NCBI GenBank assembly: GCA_029821735.1 | Contig: JALGSU010000038.1 | Coordinates: 1 to 64,000 of the forward strand | DNA length: 64,000 nt | Direction: 5' to 3' | Origin: Candidatus Zipacnadia bacterium | GTDB taxonomy: Bacteria; Armatimonadota; Zipacnadia; Zipacnadales; UBA5352 | In this document: positions 8,075-16,208 of the stretch, one piece after another | Layout of the letters: every line of letters starts with the position of its first letter | How positions within the stretch are numbered: position 1 is the stretch's first letter | Translations under genes and position numbers: made by a program | Notes under the pieces: model-generated | Seen by the model: the letters and a program-made list of their open reading frames with translations, nothing else | Databases searched by the model: none | What the model was told of the DNA's origin: nothing

Positions 8075-10003
8075 ATGGCAAAGCGCTGGATATGCAGTGT
8101 GTGTGGCACTATTGAGAAGGGGTCATCGCCGCCACAACAGTGTCCTTCGTGCGGCGCGCCGTTCACGGCTTTCGAGCTACGTGAGCGCAACCCGCTGGCG
8201 AAATTCAAGAACATCGAGATCGTGGACGCGCGGGCCAAGGGCTTCCGGTATGTGATCGTGGGCAACAGCGCGGCGGCGCGTTCGGCGGCGCGGGCTATCG
8301 GCGCGCTTGACCCGGGCGGGTCGGTCACGATTATCGCCGAAGAGGATGCCAAGCTGTATGCGCGGCCGATGCTGCCGGACCTGATTGGCGGCGCTGAGCC
8401 GGACGCGCTCTTCGGTGTGGGCGAGGCCTATCCGGTCGACGCGTTCGAGTTGCTCGTGGACCCGGCGACCGCGATCGACCCGACCGGCAAGTCCGTGACC
8501 TGCGCGAGCGGAGCCGAGGTGGGATACGACGCGCTTTTGCTGGCGACCGGCTCGGGGCCTCGGCAGATTCCGTGGCCGGGGTCGGAAGCGGCAGGGATTC
8601 ACTACTTCCGCACCTACGCCGACGCGCTGGCTATCTCGAAGGCCACAGAGAGCAGCGAGCACGCGGTGGTGGTCGGCGGCGGGCTGCTGGGGCTGGAGTT
8701 CGTGCGGGCCTTCCACGCGCGAGGTGTGTCGACGACACTACTGATCCGGGGAGACGTGGTGGGTTTCCCGGGGCTGGATCGCGACACGGGCGAGATCGTT
8801 CGCCTGGCGCTGGAGGACTGGGGCGTGGAAGTGGCGCTGGACGAGGAGGTCGAGAGCTTCGAGAGCGCTGACGGCGCGGTCACGGGCGTGGTAACGACGA
8901 AGGGGCGCACGATTGAGTGCGACGTGGTGGGTGTTGCCGTGGGCGCGGTGGCGCGGACCGATCTGGCCGAGGCGGCCGGGCTTGAGATGGAGCGAGGTAT
9001 CCTCGTTGACGAGCACTTCGCGACGAGCGCGCCGGGCATCTACGCGGCTGGCGATGTGGCGCAAGTGCATGACTTCGTGTGGGGGGACAGTCGGGTGGTC
9101 ACGTCGTGGCGCAATGCACAGGCGCAGGGCGAGATGGCGGGCATATACATGGCCGGAGGCGCGGGGTCATTCCCGGGCACGATGGCGACTAATTACCAAC
9201 TCGCAGCCGGACTACCGTTTTGCGCCATCGGGATCTCGAATCCGCCGAACCCGGAGGATTTCGAGTTCGAGACGCAGAGCGACGAGGCCGCGCGAACATG
9301 CCGCAAGCTGGTCACCCGTGACGGGAAGCTGGTGGGAGCTGCACTGGTGGGCGATCTGAGCGAAGCGGCCGAGATTGAGGAGCAGGTCCGCGAGCAGTCC
9401 GTTGCGACGCCCACTGAACCCACCGCAGTGCGAACTGCCAAGAGTGAAGCCGAGCCTGAGCCGGTCGAGGAACCCCAGCGTGAAAAGGAGATGAGTGGCA
9501 TGCGCAAGATGACCGAGGAGAATCTTCAGGCAGCGTTCGCCGGTGAGAGCCAGGCGCATATGAAGTATCTGAACTTCGCGAAGAAAGCTGCGAAGGAGGG
9601 CAAGGAGAACGTGGCGCGCCTCTTCCGGGCGACGTCGTTCGCTGAGCAGGCCCATGCGTCTCATCACCTGGATGTGCTTGGCGGGATTGGCTCGACGAGC
9701 GAGAACCTTGGCGTAGCGATGGAGGGCGAGAACCACGAGGTGGAGGAGATGTATCCGGCTTTCATGGCCGTCGCGGATGCTCAGGACGAGGACGACGCAT
9801 ACGAGGCCTTCGACTACGCGCTGAAGGCGGAGGTGCAGCACCACGATTTGTATGTGCGCGCGCAGAAGGCCGTCGAGGCGGGCGGCGATGCGCAGCTCGA
9901 GGCTATCCAGGTGTGCTCGTTCTGCGGACAGACGATCGAGGGCGAGGCGCCGGAGAAGTGCCCGGTGTGTCGTTCGCCGAAGAAGAATTTCGTGAAGTTC
10001 TGA
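8075..10003 (+). CDS. Rubredoxin-like / NADH:rubredoxin oxidoreductase / rubrerythrin fusion
   Basis: A 642-residue redox protein joining three modules. Residues 1-30 form a short rubredoxin-type iron site (C7, C10, C23, C26). Residues about 45-430 are an FAD/NAD(P) pyridine-nucleotide-disulfide-type reductase, with VIVGNSAAARSAA for FAD, VVVGGGLLGLEF for NAD(P)H and GIYAAGDVAQ for the flavin-binding Asp. A Pro/Glu-rich linker covers about 435-475. Residues 476-642 are complete rubrerythrin: ferritin-like helices with GESQAHMKY, FAEQAHASHH, EGENHEVEEM and EVQHHD di-iron ligands, then a C-terminal rubredoxin (CSFC and CPVC). The likely role is NAD(P)H-driven reduction of hydrogen peroxide or O2 in an anaerobe or microaerophile. 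A GGGAGG site precedes ATG 8075. An internal start (9500) could make free rubrerythrin. Confidence 0.9.
   Translation: MAKRWICSVCGTIEKGSSPPQQCPSCGAPFTAFELRERNPLAKFKNIEIVDARAKGFRYVIVGNSAAARSAARAIGALDPGGSVTIIAEEDAKLYARPMLPDLIGGAEPDALFGVGEAYPVDAFELLVDPATAIDPTGKSVTCASGAEVGYDALLLATGSGPRQIPWPGSEAAGIHYFRTYADALAISKATESSEHAVVVGGGLLGLEFVRAFHARGVSTTLLIRGDVVGFPGLDRDTGEIVRLALEDWGVEVALDEEVESFESADGAVTGVVTTKGRTIECDVVGVAVGAVARTDLAEAAGLEMERGILVDEHFATSAPGIYAAGDVAQVHDFVWGDSRVVTSWRNAQAQGEMAGIYMAGGAGSFPGTMATNYQLAAGLPFCAIGISNPPNPEDFEFETQSDEAARTCRKLVTRDGKLVGAALVGDLSEAAEIEEQVREQSVATPTEPTAVRTAKSEAEPEPVEEPQREKEMSGMRKMTEENLQAAFAGESQAHMKYLNFAKKAAKEGKENVARLFRATSFAEQAHASHHLDVLGGIGSTSENLGVAMEGENHEVEEMYPAFMAVADAQDEDDAYEAFDYALKAEVQHHDLYVRAQKAVEAGGDAQLEAIQVCSFCGQTIEGEAPEKCPVCRSPKKNFVKF
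9483..9502 (+). promoter_or_regulatory. Internal ribosome site and start for separate rubrerythrin
   Basis: AAAAGGAG (9483-9490) is followed nine bases later by ATG 9500, which begins exactly at the conserved rubrerythrin N terminus (MRKMTEENLQAAFAGES). This is the best-looking Shine-Dalgarno site inside any coding region I examined. It would yield a 167-residue stand-alone rubrerythrin from the same mRNA. It may be a relic of a former separate gene. Confidence 0.6.
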
Positions 10004-10026
10004 GCTGCTGCACATTGATGTGATCG

Positions 10027-10055
10027 GGCCCGCCCTCGTTGATTGGGGGCGGGCC
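10027..10055 (+). terminator. GC hairpin after the rubrerythrin fusion gene
   Basis: GGCCCGCCC (10027-10035) pairs perfectly with GGGCGGGCC (10047-10055) across an 11-base loop, 24 bases after the stop codon. Only a weak TTGTG follows, so efficiency is uncertain, but the position fits the end of the Trk/redox operon. Confidence 0.55.
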
Positions 10056-10142
10056 TTGTGCGTTTGCGGTGCAGGATTCTCCGTCACTGAGGGCGCAACT
10101 ACGGATGTACTTCGATGCAGTCTCATGACGTGGAGGTCGATG

Positions 10143-12875
10143 ATGACACGAACCAGCGCGCGAGTTGCCGTTGCTACGATCATGATTATTGCCACGTGTG
10201 TGCAGGCCGCCGTGGCTGTCGACTTGAGCCTTGGGCGTCGCGAGGTGACGAAGAAGCCGGCGGGCCAACAGACTACCCAGCCCTTCCACATCGCGAACAC
10301 GCTCAACAGCTACACGCTGGTGTGGGAAGCCACAGTTGCTCCCGAGCGCCCCAACGAGATAGCGGATGCAACGTGGGCGTGGACGACCGGCTATGTGCCG
10401 ATGGGAATGTCAGCGCCCAGTCAGCCGAACTGGTATTACCAGGGGTTCTTCAACTGGCATTTCGACGATGAATCTCTGCACACATACAACGCGAAGTGGC
10501 GAGTGATTCGGGGGTATGGTCAGGACGCGATGCTGGAGTTCGCGTGGGACACGCCGTCGGTGAAAGCTACGCTTCGCTTCGCGATGGTGGAGGGCAGCGA
10601 CAAGCTGCTGATGTTCGGGCACTACGAACCGAAGAGGCCGATCGCGGAGAGCTACGTGCGTCTGAACTGCTACCCGGCGTTCTTCCCGGAGCCGCGGGAG
10701 CGCGCGGTGACGACCGCGCTGGGCACGCGCCGGCCGGGCGAGACGATCGACATCAATTTCGAGCAGGAACGTTGGGTTCTGTACGAGGACACCAGCGAAG
10801 GGCGCGCGGGCGATGGCTCGGCTGGGCTGCTCATCGGGACTCCGGACGCTTTCAGCAAGATCATCGTCCCCGTTGGAGCCTACGGCATTGAGACGCAGGC
10901 ATATCTCGCTGAGGGCGCGACGGAGTTCGCGTTTGGGTTCTATGATTTCCCGACCTTGCCAGACTACGAGATGACACGCGAGTATTTTGCGCGAATGGGC
11001 GACGCTGAGGCGGAGGCGCTCGGGGAAATCGCGGCAGGCGACTTGGAGCAGCCGCTCGGGCCGATGCCGCGTGACGAACAGCGCGCCGCGACCGTCCTCG
11101 AACGGGGCCTGGAGATGTTTGACCGGCCGTCCGAGATATGGCGGCCGGACCCCGAGCCACTGGATTTCGCCTGGGCGAAGGCGCTTCCGGGCGAGGATAT
11201 TGAGACCGTGCTTTTCTGTGAGCGCTGGCGAGCGTGGGAGACGATGGAGCTGGCGCGGCGGGTCGGGCTGGCTGTGGACCACCTGTATTTCGACACCAAG
11301 GACCTGCTGTCATATCCGCGCATGTGGTACTACTCATCGACGACCGGCATTGGCGCGATCCCGTACGGGGTGGGAGCAGTGCGGGCGAATTCACTGGCCG
11401 CCCGTGATGACGCGGAACTGTTCATCTCCGCTGGTCTGAACACCGGAGCGATACCGGGCGTGACACGAGTGGAGATGATGCGGCAGGTTGAGCGGGGCAA
11501 GGGCTTGCTCATCACCGGTCCGAACCAGGCGTGGCAGGGGTGGCCCGAAGAGCTGCTGGCCGAGCCTGACGCCGAGATGACCGAGCGCATTCTGGCGGGG
11601 GTGGACTGGCGCGCGATTCCTGGCTTCGAAGAGGAGGGCGCGGGCCTCGTGGACGCTGATCTCCCGCCGGTGCAGGCCTATCGGTATGGAGAGGGACGCG
11701 TCGTTGTGCTGACGATGAGGACGAGCCAGTTCGCATGCTTCTCACCGCGCAACGAGGAGACCGAGGGGCTCATGGGGGCGATGGACCGAATGTTGGCGCT
11801 GGTGGCGCGGGCGGCGATGTTCGCCGCCGGTCGCGAGCCGCAGTGCGAGATCGGCGTCGGGCCGGACGGGGCGGTCACGATCAGCCCCGCACCGGATGCG
11901 GGAAGTGAATTGCGCTGGCGCGTGCAGGACGATCTGGAGAGGATCGTTGCCTCCGGGAGCGTGAAGGACCCGGGCGCTGTGGCGACTTTGGGCTTGCCCG
12001 TGCTGCCGCCCAGTCGGCGGTGCTGGCTGGACGTGGCGGCGTATGATGCGCAGGGCGACGTGCTGGGCTTCACGTTCGCCGGGCTGCCGGGGGCGAAGAC
12101 GGTTGCCATCGGCGAGATCGCGATTGAGCCCTCGACGCTGACGCACGAGCTGTCGGTGCCTTGGGTGAAGCTACCGGACGGTGGCGAGTTGCAGTGCTCG
12201 GCGACGATCGCGGGCGCGGTGGTGGAGTACCCGACGAGCGTGCGATGGGAGGTCAGCGATGCGTTCGGGCGAGTGCTGGCCCGGGCCGAGACGCCGGCGG
12301 CGGCGGAGGTAGCGGTGACGCTGCCGATCAGTCGCCCGATGACGGTCTGCCATACGCTCAACGTTAGTCTGCACTCGGGCGAGCAGACGCTGGACTTCAA
12401 GCAGCAGCGTTTCACGAACCCGCCGCCGTATCCGTACGACGATTTCACCGGGCTGATGTGGAATACGGTTACTGAGGCCCCCGGTCTGCTGATCACCGAC
12501 CGGCTCTGCTACGACTGGGGCGCGGACATGTGCGACCCGGCGAACACAGTGAACGCGGATGACGCGCAGTGTGCGCGCGCTTTCAACCTGCGGGCACGGT
12601 CGGGGATGCGTCTGGTCCCATACGCCACACGCGTTTCTGGCGAGGCTGACGAGAACAACGAGCGAAAGCCCTGCCTGCACGACCCGAACTACGTTGCGGC
12701 GAAGATGGACATCCTGACCGCGAATGGTCGGCAGGGAGCGCCCTATGCGCCGGCGGCTTACACGCTCGGTGACGAGAATTACTTGGACCGCAAGAGCGCG
12801 AACGAGCCATGCTACTCGGCGCATACGCTGACGCCTGAACGAGGTGTGGGGCACGGACTTGAGGAGTTTCGATGA
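10143..12875 (+). CDS. GH42-like glycoside hydrolase, N-terminal part of frame-split gene
   Basis: Secreted enzyme beginning with a signal peptide (MTRTSARVAVATIMIIATCVQAAVA). ATG 10143 (or 10140) has GGAGG at 10132-10136. After an N-terminal beta-rich domain comes a glutamine-amidotransferase-like domain (about residues 370-600) and a beta-sandwich (about 610-760). Then begins a clan-A TIM barrel of the beta-galactosidase (GH42) type, including YTLGDENYLD (about residue 872) with the probable acid/base Glu. The frame ends abruptly 20-odd residues later. The rest of the barrel continues in another frame from 12844, where LNEVWGTDLRSFDD matches the conserved post-helix motif of the same barrel. 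The two pieces are one gene of about 1500 codons. Confidence 0.72.
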   Translation: MTRTSARVAVATIMIIATCVQAAVAVDLSLGRREVTKKPAGQQTTQPFHIANTLNSYTLVWEATVAPERPNEIADATWAWTTGYVPMGMSAPSQPNWYYQGFFNWHFDDESLHTYNAKWRVIRGYGQDAMLEFAWDTPSVKATLRFAMVEGSDKLLMFGHYEPKRPIAESYVRLNCYPAFFPEPRERAVTTALGTRRPGETIDINFEQERWVLYEDTSEGRAGDGSAGLLIGTPDAFSKIIVPVGAYGIETQAYLAEGATEFAFGFYDFPTLPDYEMTREYFARMGDAEAEALGEIAAGDLEQPLGPMPRDEQRAATVLERGLEMFDRPSEIWRPDPEPLDFAWAKALPGEDIETVLFCERWRAWETMELARRVGLAVDHLYFDTKDLLSYPRMWYYSSTTGIGAIPYGVGAVRANSLAARDDAELFISAGLNTGAIPGVTRVEMMRQVERGKGLLITGPNQAWQGWPEELLAEPDAEMTERILAGVDWRAIPGFEEEGAGLVDADLPPVQAYRYGEGRVVVLTMRTSQFACFSPRNEETEGLMGAMDRMLALVARAAMFAAGREPQCEIGVGPDGAVTISPAPDAGSELRWRVQDDLERIVASGSVKDPGAVATLGLPVLPPSRRCWLDVAAYDAQGDVLGFTFAGLPGAKTVAIGEIAIEPSTLTHELSVPWVKLPDGGELQCSATIAGAVVEYPTSVRWEVSDAFGRVLARAETPAAAEVAVTLPISRPMTVCHTLNVSLHSGEQTLDFKQQRFTNPPPYPYDDFTGLMWNTVTEAPGLLITDRLCYDWGADMCDPANTVNADDAQCARAFNLRARSGMRLVPYATRVSGEADENNERKPCLHDPNYVAAKMDILTANGRQGAPYAPAAYTLGDENYLDRKSANEPCYSAHTLTPERGVGHGLEEFR

Positions 12876-14670
12876 CGCTACGCCGCCGCTGATCGCGGAG
12901 GCAGTGAAGTTGCCGGGCAACTGGTCCGCGTGGTTTGACCACAAGGTCTTCATGGACCAGGCCTTCACAGGGACGCATGACTGGATGCGTGAGACCATTC
13001 GCGAGCAGGACGCCGATGCGAAGGTCGGCTGGGACGGAACACTGCGCTACCATTGGCAGGCAGGGTACGACTTCCAGAAGCTGACTGCGAACTGTGACAT
13101 GAATCAGGTCTATGTGGGCCGGTGGATTCAGGGCGAGCTGGTGCGTTCGTTCGCGGGCAACGACGCGTTGATCGGCAAGTGGGGAAACCGGGTGGCCGAC
13201 AATGAGGCCGGCTGGACGGCGTACCCGTGGCACTGCCTGTTCGACGGGTGCAACTCGGCGTGGTGGTGGACGTCGTGGGGCTGCGATTACGTGCCCTTCA
13301 ACCCGGACGTTTCGCAGAGCAAGTTCGGCGAGTGGTTCTTCGCGGCGCTGAGTGACGTGAACGCTGGTCCGGGCAAGCTGCTGGTGCATGCGGAGCGGGA
13401 TGACTCGGGCGTGGCGGTGCTGTATAGCCAGATGGACACCTTCGCGGCGGCGATGGCGGCGCGGCTGGCGAAGGCGTCATCCTTCATGGATGACACCGGC
13501 CTGCTGACCGAACATGAGGCGCTGCTCAAGGGCGTCCATGACGCCGGTCGGCAGTTCGTCTACGTGATCGGCGAGGACGTCGTGCGCGGGCGCATTACGC
13601 CGGAGACATACCCGGTGCTGATGCTGTCGCTGGCGAGCTGCGTGTCGGATGAACTGGTGGACGCCATCCGCGAGTACGTGGCTGAGGGCGGGACGCTGGT
13701 GGTAGACGGGCGCGCCGGGTATCTCGACGGCGACGGGAATATGCGGGAGACGCGGGCGCTGGACGAGGTGCTGGGCGTGATCGGTGCGGCGGGCGTCGAG
13801 GGCTTCAGCGAGTCAAGCGTGAAAGGCCAGTTGGCCATAAGCGGCGAGATGGCGGGCATGGCCAACATCGCGGCTCTCGACGGCATCGACGCCGAAGCGC
13901 TGGAGCCGGGTCTCGAGCTGACCACCGGTCAGGCGGCTGGCGAGGTGGCGGGGGCGCCGGTGCTGATCAGCAACACCTACGGTCAGGGTCGAGCGATCAC
14001 GCTGAACCTGGCGATGAATCCGCTGCTGGGAGAGCGCATCGTGGGTGGGGCCCAGCCATACGGGACGATCGTTGAGGCGGCGCTGGCGGGGGCAGGAGTG
14101 GAGGCATACTGCGAGGTCACGCGCGAAGATGGCGAGCGGCCGCAGTGCCTGATGCAGGTGGAGTTCGCCGATGGCGCGGCCCGCTACCTGTGCATCGAGC
14201 AGGACCTGCTGGCCCAGCGTCTGCCGGACCAGGTCGGGCGCGTGGAACTGCCCGAGCCGAGCATCGTCTACGATGTGCGTGCCGGCAAGCGTGTGGGCAC
14301 GGGGCTCGTCAGCGGTTGGGACGTGACGTTCGGTCGCGGGAACCCGCTGGTCTATGCGCTGCTGCCCTACGAGGTGGCAGCGGTGACAGCCGAAGCGCCG
14401 GCGCAGGCAGCGGCGGGCGAGACGGTATCAGTGAAGGCCAGTGTGGGCGTGACCGGCGGCGAAGCGGGCTACCATGTGGTGCGGCTGGATGTATACGCTC
14501 CGGGAGCGGATACGCCACACCGGCAGTATTCGCAGAACATCGGCTGCGACGGCGGTGCAGGGGAGACGACCATCCCCTTTGCGCTCAGCGACGCGACCGG
14601 TCAGTGGCGGCTGGCGCTGCGCGACGTGGCCAGCAGCGTGGCAACCGAGGCGACGCTGACGGTGAAGTAG
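12844..14670 (+). CDS. GH42-like glycoside hydrolase, C-terminal part of frame-split gene
   Basis: This continues the gene starting at 10143. It has no signal peptide or credible ribosome site of its own. It carries the second half of the barrel (to about residue 160, with the Trp-rich NSAWWWTSWGCDY strand). Next comes an A-type class-I glutamine-amidotransferase-like domain typical of the middle domain of GH42 beta-galactosidases (SGVAVLYSQMDTFAA to about residue 380), then C-terminal beta domains ending VATEATLTVK. In relatives, about 15 residues with an FRxWL..RYG-type helix normally stand between the DENY strand and LNEVWGTD. They are absent here, so a short out-of-frame deletion is suspected at about 12843. 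It ends just before a strong hairpin. Confidence 0.7.
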   Translation: MWGTDLRSFDDATPPLIAEAVKLPGNWSAWFDHKVFMDQAFTGTHDWMRETIREQDADAKVGWDGTLRYHWQAGYDFQKLTANCDMNQVYVGRWIQGELVRSFAGNDALIGKWGNRVADNEAGWTAYPWHCLFDGCNSAWWWTSWGCDYVPFNPDVSQSKFGEWFFAALSDVNAGPGKLLVHAERDDSGVAVLYSQMDTFAAAMAARLAKASSFMDDTGLLTEHEALLKGVHDAGRQFVYVIGEDVVRGRITPETYPVLMLSLASCVSDELVDAIREYVAEGGTLVVDGRAGYLDGDGNMRETRALDEVLGVIGAAGVEGFSESSVKGQLAISGEMAGMANIAALDGIDAEALEPGLELTTGQAAGEVAGAPVLISNTYGQGRAITLNLAMNPLLGERIVGGAQPYGTIVEAALAGAGVEAYCEVTREDGERPQCLMQVEFADGAARYLCIEQDLLAQRLPDQVGRVELPEPSIVYDVRAGKRVGTGLVSGWDVTFGRGNPLVYALLPYEVAAVTAEAPAQAAAGETVSVKASVGVTGGEAGYHVVRLDVYAPGADTPHRQYSQNIGCDGGAGETTIPFALSDATGQWRLALRDVASSVATEATLTVK

Positions 14671-14696
14671 GCGCGAGGCGGATCACCGCAAGAGCA

Positions 14697-14726
14697 GAGG
14701 GGCGCGGCCATCGGGTCGCGCCCCTC
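14697..14726. terminator. Bidirectional terminator between convergent genes
   Basis: GAGGGGCGCG (14697-14706) and CGCGCCCCTC (14717-14726) form a perfect 10-bp stem with a 10-base loop. TTTC follows on the + strand. It lies between the GH42-like gene (+) and the beta-propeller gene (-), so it can serve both. Confidence 0.75.
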
Positions 14727-14763
14727 TTTCCTGTGTCAGGGGTCGATGGTCAGCGGCTCAGCC

Positions 14764-15522
14764 TCAGTCGAAGACCAGGCCGAGTTCGGCATCGAGTCTT
14801 GCGGGGACGAGTTTCGCCTGCCACTTCTCACCGAAGTGCTTGGCAACCAGCACGCGGCCCTCGCCCGCAGGGATCATGCCGTAGGCCGATGAGAGTTTCC
14901 ACTGGCCGGTGACTTGGAAGTCGCGATCCAGGCGGATGAGGCCGGGGTTTCCGTAGCAGCCGAGCCACCAGGCGTCATCGTGGAAGCACACCGCCTGCAC
15001 ACCGAGCTGCGTGTAGCCGGACGCGATGACGTGGGTCTTCACGTGCGCGAACTGCTCATCATACTCACAGATGTAGTTGCACGTCTCGGTCTGGGGCAGG
15101 CCGGTGACCACGAAGAAGTGGCCGTCGAGATACTCGACGCCGCCCGCGCCGTAGATGGCCTCGGGCACCGGCACGATCTCCAGCAGCGCGAGGTCCTCGG
15201 CCGCGTAGACGTAGACGCGCGAGTCGGCGCCGGGGCGGTTGTAGTAGTTGGAGCAGGCAACGTAGACCTTGTCGTTGGCGCAGCACAGGTCGCCGTGGTG
15301 GTAGGGCACGGCGACTTTGGCGAGCACCTGCCCGGCCATGTCGGTCTTGACCAAGGCGTTGGTGAAGCTCCAGTACACCGCTTCACCGTCGGTGGCGGTG
15401 CCCTGTACATGCATCTCGTAGACGCCATCGCAGACGATCTCCTGCGGCGGCGGTGCCTGAGCGCTCGCGGTTGCAGCCGTTGCCAGCGTTGCCGCGATCA
15501 TCAGCACGTGTGTGGATGTCAT
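14764..15522 (-). CDS. Secreted beta-propeller-like protein, function unknown
   Basis: A 252-residue protein with a signal peptide (MTSTHVLMIAATLATAATASAQA). ATG 15522 is preferred over GTG 15534 because GAGGTG lies about nine bases upstream of it. The mature part shows repeated short blades (AVYWSFTNALVKTDMAG, KVYVACSNYYN, HFFVVTGLPQ, AWWLGCYGNPGLIRLD), each alternating aromatic and charged residues like NHL/SMP-30-type or PQQ-like propellers. No catalytic motif is recognised. It is the last gene of a minus-strand set with the metalloprotease gene (13 bp upstream) and the heparinase-FG-GAP gene. A lectin-like or lactonase-like role is possible. Confidence 0.6.
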   Translation of the reverse strand: MTSTHVLMIAATLATAATASAQAPPPQEIVCDGVYEMHVQGTATDGEAVYWSFTNALVKTDMAGQVLAKVAVPYHHGDLCCANDKVYVACSNYYNRPGADSRVYVYAAEDLALLEIVPVPEAIYGAGGVEYLDGHFFVVTGLPQTETCNYICEYDEQFAHVKTHVIASGYTQLGVQAVCFHDDAWWLGCYGNPGLIRLDRDFQVTGQWKLSSAYGMIPAGEGRVLVAKHFGEKWQAKLVPARLDAELGLVFD

Positions 15523-15535
15523 CTGGTCGGTCACC

Positions 15536-16180
15536 TCATGTTTGCAGGTCTGTTTCCGGGCACAGCCGCTGGTAGGGCACGCGGAAGTGTGTGTAGGTTT
15601 TGCTGGCCGCGTCGACCGAGGCGGTCAGTCGATTCATGCGGGTGACTTCGCCGAGCCAGCGCCGCCCACGGTACTCGAAGCTCACCTGCGCTCCCACGCC
15701 CACGCCGGCCGCCTCGAGTTCGTGGCGACTTCGCTGGGCGGCGTCACGGCGGTCCCGGGTGCGATCGGCGCGCCGGTCGCGCCAGTTTGCACCGGCGCTC
15801 GCCGGTCCGTGCAGTGCGGCGTCGACGCCGTCGTGCACCCGCTCCTCGCTGAGCAGGCCGAGGTCGCCCGCCCGGCGGACCAGTGCGGCGTAGGCCTCCC
15901 GCCAGCGGGCGGCGTGGTGGTGCCGGACGCCGACGACGTGGTGGGCGAGTTCGTGGCAGAGCACGAGCGTGAGATCGGCCCGGTTCGGATCGGCGGCCAC
16001 GTTGAGACGTATGGTGCGCCGAGGATGGCGGCGGTGCACGAAGGCCTTGCCGTGGTACGACTTCACCCGGACAAGCTGCACCCGGTCAACGTGCCCGGCC
16101 ATGAGTTGTTGCACGGGCTCTGAGCGCAGCCAGTCGGCTGCGTCGGGGCTCCCCGCACTATCTCCGATGTCGATGGGCAT
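15536..16180 (-). CDS. SprT-like zinc metalloprotease domain protein
   Basis: A 214-residue protein with a clear zincin motif, VLCHELAHHVVG (about residues 77-88), whose two His and Glu would bind zinc and activate water. A downstream HHHAARWREAY matches the third ligand and W-R pattern of SprT/WLM-type peptidases. An upstream SYHGKAFVH strand is typical of the fold. There is no signal peptide, so it is probably cytoplasmic. The C-terminal 90 residues are Arg-rich with a small beta domain (VSFEYRGRRWLGEVTRMN). ATG 16180 has AAAGGA closely upstream. It sits between two secreted-protein genes in the same direction, an odd place for an intracellular protease; the substrate is unknown. Confidence 0.72.
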   Translation of the reverse strand: MPIDIGDSAGSPDAADWLRSEPVQQLMAGHVDRVQLVRVKSYHGKAFVHRRHPRRTIRLNVAADPNRADLTLVLCHELAHHVVGVRHHHAARWREAYAALVRRAGDLGLLSEERVHDGVDAALHGPASAGANWRDRRADRTRDRRDAAQRSRHELEAAGVGVGAQVSFEYRGRRWLGEVTRMNRLTASVDAASKTYTHFRVPYQRLCPETDLQT

Positions 16181-16208
16181 AGGGTCCTTTGCTATCCATG
16201 AGCGACCG

